A stretch of 10,518 bases of DNA from CAZOHN01 sp964579325. Its GTDB lineage: Bacteria; Pseudomonadota; Alphaproteobacteria; Rhodobacterales; Rhodobacteraceae. Below the pieces are notes generated by a model. The model was given only the letters and a program-made list of their open reading frames with translations, was not told the DNA's origin and did not search any database. Where the stretch lies: contig CAZOHN010000127.1 of the NCBI GenBank assembly GCA_964579325.1, forward strand, positions 1-10,518, written 5' to 3'. Positions 1 to 4,844 of the stretch are shown here, in pieces. A program made the position numbers and the translations under genes. How positions within the stretch are numbered: position 1 is the first letter of the stretch; the number at the start of each line of letters is the position of its first letter.

Positions 1-1891
1 TGATCAGGTGATCCGTCATCAATCCCATGAAGGCCACCGCGAGACCGAGAACCAGGCCCTTGCCGACATCGGTCGACGACAGCGCCCTCTGCAATTCCTG
101 GCCGAGGTCCTGCGTGCCAATGAACGCCGCGATGATCACCATGAAGAGCGAGAACATCACCGACTGGTTCGCCCCCACCATCATCGTCGGCAGCGCCAGC
201 GGCAACCGGACGTGCCACAACGACTGCGACCGCGTCGCCCCGCTCATGTCCGCCGCTTCCAGCGTCTCGGTGGGCACCCCGCGCAGACCCTCGATGGTGT
301 AGCGCACGATGGGCACGGTCGCGAACACCGTCACCGCCGCCACCACCGCCACATCCGACACGCCAAACAGCATCACGACCGGGATCAGGTAGATGAAGCT
401 CGGGAAGGTCTGGAGCGTATCGCAGACCAGCAGGACCCGGCCCGCCCGCGCCTCCGACCGCGCGCCCCATATCCCCAGAGGCAAGCCGATCACCAGTGCC
501 GCACCGACCGATACTGCCACGGTGTAGACCGTGATCATCGCCCGGTCCCACCAGCCCGACAACGCGATCAGCCCGAAGTAGGCAAGGCACACCGCCGCCG
601 ACCGCCAGCCCCCCACCGCCCAACCCGCCGCAGCAAGCAGCACCAGCACCGCCGCCACCGGTAGCCAGAGCATGAAGTCACGCAACGGGATCAGGACCTG
701 CGTGATCAGGAACCACCGCACCCACTCGGTCACCGGCAGGATCGCGCGGATCACCCAATCGGCCAGCACGTCGATCGGCCCGGCGATCGACAGCGCCTGC
801 TTGCGCTCGACCTCGTGGAGATACGGAAACATCCAGGCAAGGGCGATCCCCACCGCGCAAAGCCCCAGCCAGATCAAGAGCAGCCGGTGCCGCCCCGCCC
901 AGGTGGGGCTGTCCGGCCCGTGCTCGGGCTGCCGGTGCGCCCAGGCCTTCGACAGCCGGTCCAGCATCACCGCGACAAGCACGATGGTGATCCCGATCTC
1001 GACCGAAAGCCCGATCTTCAGCGATTGCAGAAGCTGCAACAGCTTCTGCCCCAGTCCCGGCATCCCGATGAAGCTCGCCAGCACCACCATCGCCAGCGAC
1101 TGCATGATGACCTGGTTGACGCCGATCAGCAGCTCGCTCCGCGCGGTCGGAAGCCGGACACGCACCAGCAGTTGAATGGAGGTCGCCCCCGCCATCTTCC
1201 CCGCCTCGATCACCTCCGGGGACACCTTGCGCAACCCCAGGAGGGTCATGCGGATCATCGGCGGCACCGAAAAGATGATCGTCACGATGGCCCCGGCCTT
1301 GGGCCCCACGCCGATGAACACCACCACCGGAATCATGTAGGCGAAATGCGGCAGAGACTGCGCGACATTCAGGATCGGGATCAGGACCCGCTCGAACGAA
1401 GGCGACCGCCAGGCGAGAATGCCCGTCACGAGGCCGAGCAGGATCGAGAACGGCGCGGCAACGAGGATCACCGAAAGGGTCTCCATAGCCCATTGCCACT
1501 GCCCCATCAGGGCGATCCAGACAAAGACCCCGCCCGAGAACAGTGCCAACCGCAGCCCCGCGAGCGCATAGCCCGCCATGAAGGCCGTGGCCGCGACCAC
1601 GACCCATGGGATCGGCCCGATCCGGGGCCAACGGTTCTTGCCGTAAAGCAGGTTCGCCGAGACATCCAGCAGCCATTCCACGACGGACGAAAAGGCGCGC
1701 GTAAGGCTCATCAGCCCAAGGTCGTTCTGAAGGAACGAGAACCCAGCGTTCAGCCAGTCGGCGAAAGGCATCACCGCCCAGTCGGGCAGGCGCACGAGGC
1801 CCGGCGGCAACACCGGCTTGGACAGGACGAGCACGAGGCCGAGCGCCAGCAGCGCCCAGGCGACGCGTGCGCGGTCGGCCGGGCCGCTCAC
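1..1891 (-). CDS. ProW/OpuAB-type quaternary-amine ABC transporter permease with two tandem MetI domains (3' end beyond window)
   Basis: This is the membrane channel of a ProU/OpuA-type importer. The frame stays open for 630 codons from a GTG at 1891-1889 to the left edge, so the C-terminus is missing. The GTG shares a 4-base GTGA overlap with the stop of the ATPase gene, which implies translational coupling. The chain is hydrophobic and holds two binding-protein-dependent permease domains, at about residues 136-330 and from 452 on. Each has an EAA loop, the first near 223-245 (E229, G235) and the second near 539-561 (E545, G551). The two copies align without gaps across this part and are roughly half identical, sharing for example VRLP, NQ and the FIG motif. 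A hydrophilic linker near residues 330-345 and further membrane segments lie between them. Classical ProW has one such domain and works as a dimer, so this chain probably supplies both halves. The substrate class is inferred from the family and the neighbours. Confidence 0.93.
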   Translation of the reverse strand, partial: MSGPADRARVAWALLALGLVLVLSKPVLPPGLVRLPDWAVMPFADWLNAGFSFLQNDLGLMSLTRAFSSVVEWLLDVSANLLYGKNRWPRIGPIPWVVVAATAFMAGYALAGLRLALFSGGVFVWIALMGQWQWAMETLSVILVAAPFSILLGLVTGILAWRSPSFERVLIPILNVAQSLPHFAYMIPVVVFIGVGPKAGAIVTIIFSVPPMIRMTLLGLRKVSPEVIEAGKMAGATSIQLLVRVRLPTARSELLIGVNQVIMQSLAMVVLASFIGMPGLGQKLLQLLQSLKIGLSVEIGITIVLVAVMLDRLSKAWAHRQPEHGPDSPTWAGRHRLLLIWLGLCAVGIALAWMFPYLHEVERKQALSIAGPIDVLADWVIRAILPVTEWVRWFLITQVLIPLRDFMLWLPVAAVLVLLAAAGWAVGGWRSAAVCLAYFGLIALSGWWDRAMITVYTVAVSVGAALVIGLPLGIWGARSEARAGRVLLVCDTLQTFPSFIYLIPVVMLFGVSDVAVVAAVTVFATVPIVRYTIEGLRGVPTETLEAADMSGATRSQSLWHVRLPLALPTMMVGANQSVMFSLFMVIIAAFIGTQDLGQELQRALSSTDVGKGLVLGLAVAFMGLMTDHLI

Positions 1892-2907
1892 GGCCCCGCC
1901 CCCAGAAGGACGTCCAGCGCCGCGCTGCGGTCGAGCGCGCCGATCACCCGGCCCTCGGCGTCGGCAACCGGGATCGAGGCCCTCGTGTCCGAGACCAGCT
2001 GCCGTGCGAGGTCGCGGATGGTGGCATTCGCCGGCACCGGGGCACCCTCCGCCGATCCGGGCCGCGCCAGCCCGCCGGCATGGACAACGCGCGCGCGATC
2101 GATCTCGGCGGTGAACCGCGCCACATAGGGCGTGGCCGGCGCAAGCACGATCCGGTCGGGCGTGTCGCACTGCTCCACCGCGCCGTCCTTCATGATCGCG
2201 ATCCGGTCGGCCAGACGCAGCGCCTCGTCGAAATCGTGGGTGATGAACAGGATCGACTTCTTCATGCCGGTCTTGAGCCGCAGGAACTCGTCCTGCATCT
2301 CGCGGCGGATCAGCGGGTCGAGCGCCGAGAACGGTTCGTCGAGGAACCAGATGTCGGGGTCGATCACGAGGCTCCGGGCGATGCCAACGCGCTGTTGCTG
2401 ACCACCCGACAGTTCGCGCGGAAAGTAGCCCTCGCGCCCGGCGAGGCCCACGAGTGCAAGCATCTCAAGTGCCCGGGCATAGCGCGTCGCCCGGTCCTGC
2501 CCGCGCATCTCGAGCGGGAAGGCCACGTTGTCGAGCACCGTCCGGTTCGGCAGCAGGCCGAAGCTCTGGAACACCATGCCCATCTTGCGGCGGCGCAACT
2601 CGATCAGGTCCGGCTCGCCCAGCCGTCCGATATCTCGCCCTTCCACCTCGACGGTCCCGCCGGAGATGTCGATCAGCCGCGACATGCAGCGCACCAGCGT
2701 CGACTTGCCCGAACCCGAGAGACCCATGACCACGACCATCTCGCCCTCGGCCACATCCAGCGTCACGTCCCGCACCGCGACCACATGGCCCTCAGCCGGT
2801 GCGGCCGGGTCGGCCTTCAGCGCGGCGATGTGCCTCTCGGGGTGCGGACCGAACACCTTCCAGACGTTGCGGCAGGAGATGACGGGGGGACGAGCTTGGT
2901 CGGGCAC
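1888..2907 (-). CDS. ProV/OpuAA-type quaternary-amine ABC transporter ATP-binding protein with a short CBS tail
   Basis: This cytoplasmic ATPase powers the importer. With a GTG start at 2907 it has 339 residues. Walker A is GLSGSGKST (62-70), the Q-loop glutamine is Q114 in VFQSFGLLP, the ABC signature is LSGGQQQR (166-173), Walker B is WFLDE (187-191), and the switch histidine is H224 in ITHD. The MGLSGSGKST and MVFQSF segments are typical of ProV/OpuAA. The last ~60 residues (from about 280) contain one CBS-like stretch (SIPVADAEGRVIGAL), whereas ProV and OpuAA normally carry a CBS pair. The GTG start is preferred over the ATG at 3000 because it has AGGAG five bases upstream. The upstream alternative would also add a Pro/Ala-rich lead encoded across a strong hairpin. 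The gene follows the binding-protein gene by 80 bp and overlaps the permease start by 4 bp. Confidence 0.94.
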   Translation of the reverse strand: MPDQARPPVISCRNVWKVFGPHPERHIAALKADPAAPAEGHVVAVRDVTLDVAEGEMVVVMGLSGSGKSTLVRCMSRLIDISGGTVEVEGRDIGRLGEPDLIELRRRKMGMVFQSFGLLPNRTVLDNVAFPLEMRGQDRATRYARALEMLALVGLAGREGYFPRELSGGQQQRVGIARSLVIDPDIWFLDEPFSALDPLIRREMQDEFLRLKTGMKKSILFITHDFDEALRLADRIAIMKDGAVEQCDTPDRIVLAPATPYVARFTAEIDRARVVHAGGLARPGSAEGAPVPANATIRDLARQLVSDTRASIPVADAEGRVIGALDRSAALDVLLGAGP

Positions 2908-2912
2908 GGCAG

Positions 2913-2917
2913 CTCCT
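2913..2917 (-). promoter_or_regulatory. Ribosome binding site deciding the ATPase start
   Basis: AGGAG on the minus strand lies five bases before the GTG at 2907-2905. The alternative ATG at 3000 lies inside the end of the binding-protein gene and is followed by a low-complexity Ala/Pro-rich lead, so this site decides the start. Confidence 0.7.
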
Positions 2918-2939
2918 GTCGGTGCAGCGGCGGGCGCGA

Positions 2940-2967
2940 GCCCGGCCGGCACGACGGCCGGCCGGGC
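2940..2967 (-). terminator. Intergenic GC hairpin between the binding-protein gene and the ATPase gene (mRNA-stabilising or partial terminator)
   Basis: There is a perfect 11-bp stem, with arms 2940-2950 and 2957-2967 (GCCCGGCCGGC and its complement), and a 6-base loop. It starts about 20 bases after the binding-protein stop. No T-run follows, so full rho-independent termination is unlikely. Hairpins in this place are known in binding-protein transporter operons. They protect the upstream message or cut read-through, so more binding protein is made than ATPase and permease. That role is inferred here from position and structure. Confidence 0.65.
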
Positions 2968-2987
2968 AGAGCGGGCGAGGTCGGGGG

Positions 2988-3932
2988 TCAGTTGACCCAT
3001 GCCTGCCACACGTCCGGGTTTGCATCCATCCAGGCCTGCGCCGCGTCCTCGGGCTCCATCCCGTCGATGTCGACGAGCTTCGCCATCTCGGCGATCTGCG
3101 GATTGGTCAGGCTCACCTTGGTCAGCGTCTCGTAGGCCGCGGGCCACTTGTCCTTCATGCCATCCCAGGCCGCGATCTTGAGGTAGCCGTCAGCCGGGTT
3201 GCCGCAGTCGTAGATGCGGTCGGCATGCAGCCCGACGGCCGGATCCTTGTCGCAGCCGGCTTCCCAGGTTGGGAAGTTGACGAACTCGCCCGGCCAGACG
3301 GCTTCGGCAAAGTTCGGCGTCCAGTTGAACAACACGATCGGCTTGCCCGCCTTCTCGGCCGCAGCGATCTCGGCCCAGAGCGCCGCCGCCGAGCCGGCGT
3401 TGACCACCACGAAGTTCATCTCAAGCGCCTCGACCTTCTCCTGGTCATGCTTGAGCCAGTCGACCGGTCCGCCGAGGAACCGGCCCTTGTCGCCGGTCTC
3501 GGCCGTGGCGAAGAGCGCGGCGCAGTCGTTCAGCGCTTTCCAGTCCGGCAGGCCCGGGCAGGCGTCCTTGGTCCACATCGGGTACCACCAATCTTCACGC
3601 GTCACGGCATCGTGCGCCCCGGCCTCGTGGAGGCCGCCCTTCGCGAGCGCGGCTTCGAAGGAGGCCCCAAAGGCGCCCTCCCAGACTTCCATCTCCAGCG
3701 CGACGTCGCCGAGGCGGACTGACTCGTAGACAGCCTGACTGTCGGTGGTGACATATTCGACCGAGTTGCCCTGCGACTCGAAGACCTTGCCCACGACATG
3801 GCTCATCACGATCTGGCTCGACCAGTTGTGGAGCGGGATGACGATGGGGTCGGAGGAATCGGCCGCGAAGGCGGTGGGGGCGGCAAGCGCGAAGAGCGCG
3901 GCACCGGCGAGGAGATGTCTGGCAAGCGTCAT
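2988..3932 (-). CDS. ProX/OpuAC-family quaternary-amine (candidate TMAO or betaine) periplasmic binding protein
   Basis: This is the soluble receptor of the importer, 314 residues. A signal peptide is clear: a short basic start (R5, H6), a hydrophobic core of Leu and Ala at 7-18, and a likely cut after AFA at 23. The mature protein has the OpuAC fold pattern and is rich in tryptophan at places typical for an aromatic cage that holds a trimethylammonium group: W37 (LHNWSSQ), W84 (EVWEG), W115/W116 (EDWWYPMW) and W204 (FNWTPN). Two cysteine pairs (C125/C137 and C227/C243) could form disulfides. The ATG at 3932 has AGGGA seven bases upstream. It is the first gene of the transporter operon and is divergent from torR across 207 bp. 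Family membership is firm. The exact ligand is not: the tor genes beside it suggest TMAO, as for the TmoX-type receptors of marine roseobacters, but betaine, choline or carnitine remain possible. Confidence 0.94.
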   Translation of the reverse strand: MTLARHLLAGAALFALAAPTAFAADSSDPIVIPLHNWSSQIVMSHVVGKVFESQGNSVEYVTTDSQAVYESVRLGDVALEMEVWEGAFGASFEAALAKGGLHEAGAHDAVTREDWWYPMWTKDACPGLPDWKALNDCAALFATAETGDKGRFLGGPVDWLKHDQEKVEALEMNFVVVNAGSAAALWAEIAAAEKAGKPIVLFNWTPNFAEAVWPGEFVNFPTWEAGCDKDPAVGLHADRIYDCGNPADGYLKIAAWDGMKDKWPAAYETLTKVSLTNPQIAEMAKLVDIDGMEPEDAAQAWMDANPDVWQAWVN

Positions 3933-3954
3933 GGCATGGTCCCTGTCGTTGGTT

Positions 3955-4001
3955 CCGCGCCTCGTGGCGCGGTTGTTGCGGCACCCGAGGCGGCGGTGCC
4001 G
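3955..4001 (-). promoter_or_regulatory. Two successive hairpins in the transporter 5' leader
   Basis: A 7-bp stem with a tetraloop (arms 3955-3961 and 3966-3972, CCGCGCC with its complement) is followed by a second 7-bp stem (arms 3979-3985 and 3995-4001, CGGCACC with its complement, 9-base loop). Both lie between the presumed promoter and the binding-protein start. They could affect message stability or translation. The region is GC-rich, so chance stems are possible, and no riboswitch class is recognised. Confidence 0.35.
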
Positions 4002-4022
4002 AGCAGGGAGGTTAGAGAGCCG

Positions 4023-4032
4023 TTGTTAATGC
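4023..4032 (+). promoter_or_regulatory. Candidate TorR-binding decamer A
   Basis: It reads TTGTTAATGC on the plus strand. Its first eight bases recur exactly in decamer C on the other strand. It matches 6 of 10 positions of the E. coli tor box CTGTTCATAT. It also forms an inverted repeat (TTAATGCG at 4026-4033, CGCATTAA at 4058-4065) with decamer B. Confidence 0.4.
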
Positions 4033-4058
4033 GTCAGACCCTTGCCGTGAATGGACTC

Positions 4059-4068
4059 GCATTAATTG
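4059..4068 (-). promoter_or_regulatory. Candidate TorR-binding decamer B
   Basis: It reads CAATTAATGC on the minus strand and shares TTAATGC with decamer A in inverted orientation. It matches only 5 of 10 positions of the E. coli tor box. It overlaps a TACAAT hexamer (minus strand, 4070-4065) that resembles a -10 element pointing toward the transporter. Confidence 0.35.
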
Positions 4069-4075
4069 TAAAAGA

Positions 4076-4085
4076 ATATTAACAA
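4076..4085 (-). promoter_or_regulatory. Candidate TorR-binding decamer C, the best match to a tor box
   Basis: It reads TTGTTAATAT on the minus strand, 8 of 10 positions identical to the E. coli tor box CTGTTCATAT. Its start lies 17 bp from that of decamer B on the same strand. It sits five bases upstream of the TACAAT hexamer on the minus strand, roughly where an OmpR-family activator would touch the -35 region of a transporter promoter. No good -35 hexamer is seen there, as expected for an activator-dependent promoter. Confidence 0.5.
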
Positions 4086-4139
4086 GAGGAATGATCCCCG
4101 GCGTGGCAGCGGGGTCAGGGTGGGGATGCCGACGACGCG

Positions 4140-4844
4140 ATGACCGCACGTCCCGCGCATATCGTGATCGTCGAGGACGAGCCGGTGACCCGCTCCGCGC
4201 TCGCCGGGTATCTCGGCTCCTTCGGCTACCGCGTCTCGGAATGCGACACCGCCGCAAGCGCCGAAAAGGTTCTGGCGCAGGACGAGGCCGACCTCCTCAT
4301 CGTCGACATCAACCTCTCCGGCAAGGACGGCCTCGAGATCACGCGCGAGCAGCGGGCGCGGTCGGAAATCGGCATCATCCTGCTGTCCGGCCGGTCCGAC
4401 GAGGTGGACCGCATCGTTGGCCTCGAACTCGGCGCCGATGATTACGTCTGCAAGCCCTTCAACCGGCGCGAGCTTCTGGCGCGGGTCAAGAACCTCCTGC
4501 GCCGCACCGCCGCCATGCGCGCCCTGAACCGTCGCGTGTTCCAGTTCGCCGGGTTCACCTTCGACGTCTCCACCCGCTATATCGCCGACGGCGAGGGCGC
4601 CCAGATCCCGCTGACACAGGCCGAATACGAACTTCTGCAGGTGTTTCTCGGCAACCCTGGCACGGTCCTCGGCCGCGACCGGCTGATGACCGCGATCCGC
4701 CACCGGCAGGGCTTCAACGGCACCCGCACCATCGACGTGCTCGTCCAGCGCCTGCGCGCCAAGCTGGGCGACGACCCCAAGGCCCCCCGGATCATCGCAA
4801 CCTCGCACGGCGAGGGCTACGTCTTCACTGCGCCGCTTCTGTGA
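4140..4844 (+). CDS. torR: TorR-like TMAO response regulator, OmpR/PhoB family
   Basis: This DNA-binding output protein of the TMAO relay has 234 residues. The receiver domain (about 5-120) has the acidic pair E12/D13 in HIVIVEDEPVT, phospho-acceptor D56 (LIVDINL), S83 in LLSGRSD and K105 in YVCKP. The opening HIVIVEDEPVT and the GIILLSGRSDEVDRIVGLE stretch closely resemble E. coli TorR. The C-terminal winged helix (about 130-232) ends in HGEGYVF, a normal OmpR-family ending. The ATG at 4140 keeps the same short lead as E. coli TorR. Its ribosome site is weak: GGTGGGG ends 14 bases upstream. The gene is divergent from the transporter and convergent with torS, overlapping it by 20 bp. TorR probably acts on the AT-rich decamers at 4023-4085. 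It lies apart from its kinase gene, but no other regulator is visible for TorS. Confidence 0.92.
   Translation: MTARPAHIVIVEDEPVTRSALAGYLGSFGYRVSECDTAASAEKVLAQDEADLLIVDINLSGKDGLEITREQRARSEIGIILLSGRSDEVDRIVGLELGADDYVCKPFNRRELLARVKNLLRRTAAMRALNRRVFQFAGFTFDVSTRYIADGEGAQIPLTQAEYELLQVFLGNPGTVLGRDRLMTAIRHRQGFNGTRTIDVLVQRLRAKLGDDPKAPRIIATSHGEGYVFTAPLL

Noticed and set aside
678..1676. Minus-strand open frame of 332 codons inside the permease region
   Set aside because: It is out of frame with the permease, whose frame gives clear membrane segments and EAA loops. The 332-codon frame gives Gly/Asp/Arg-rich low-complexity protein.
815..3135. Long plus-strand open frames antisense to the transporter genes
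   Set aside because: They are Arg/His/Pro/Gln-rich, have no domain motifs, and lie opposite well-recognised ABC transporter genes. High GC content explains the lack of stops.
4091..4441. Plus-strand frame starting at the ATG at 4091, upstream of torR
   Set aside because: The purine-rich stretch AAGAGGA lies too close to this ATG, and the frame becomes Arg-rich shadow sequence inside torR. No leader-peptide function is supported.
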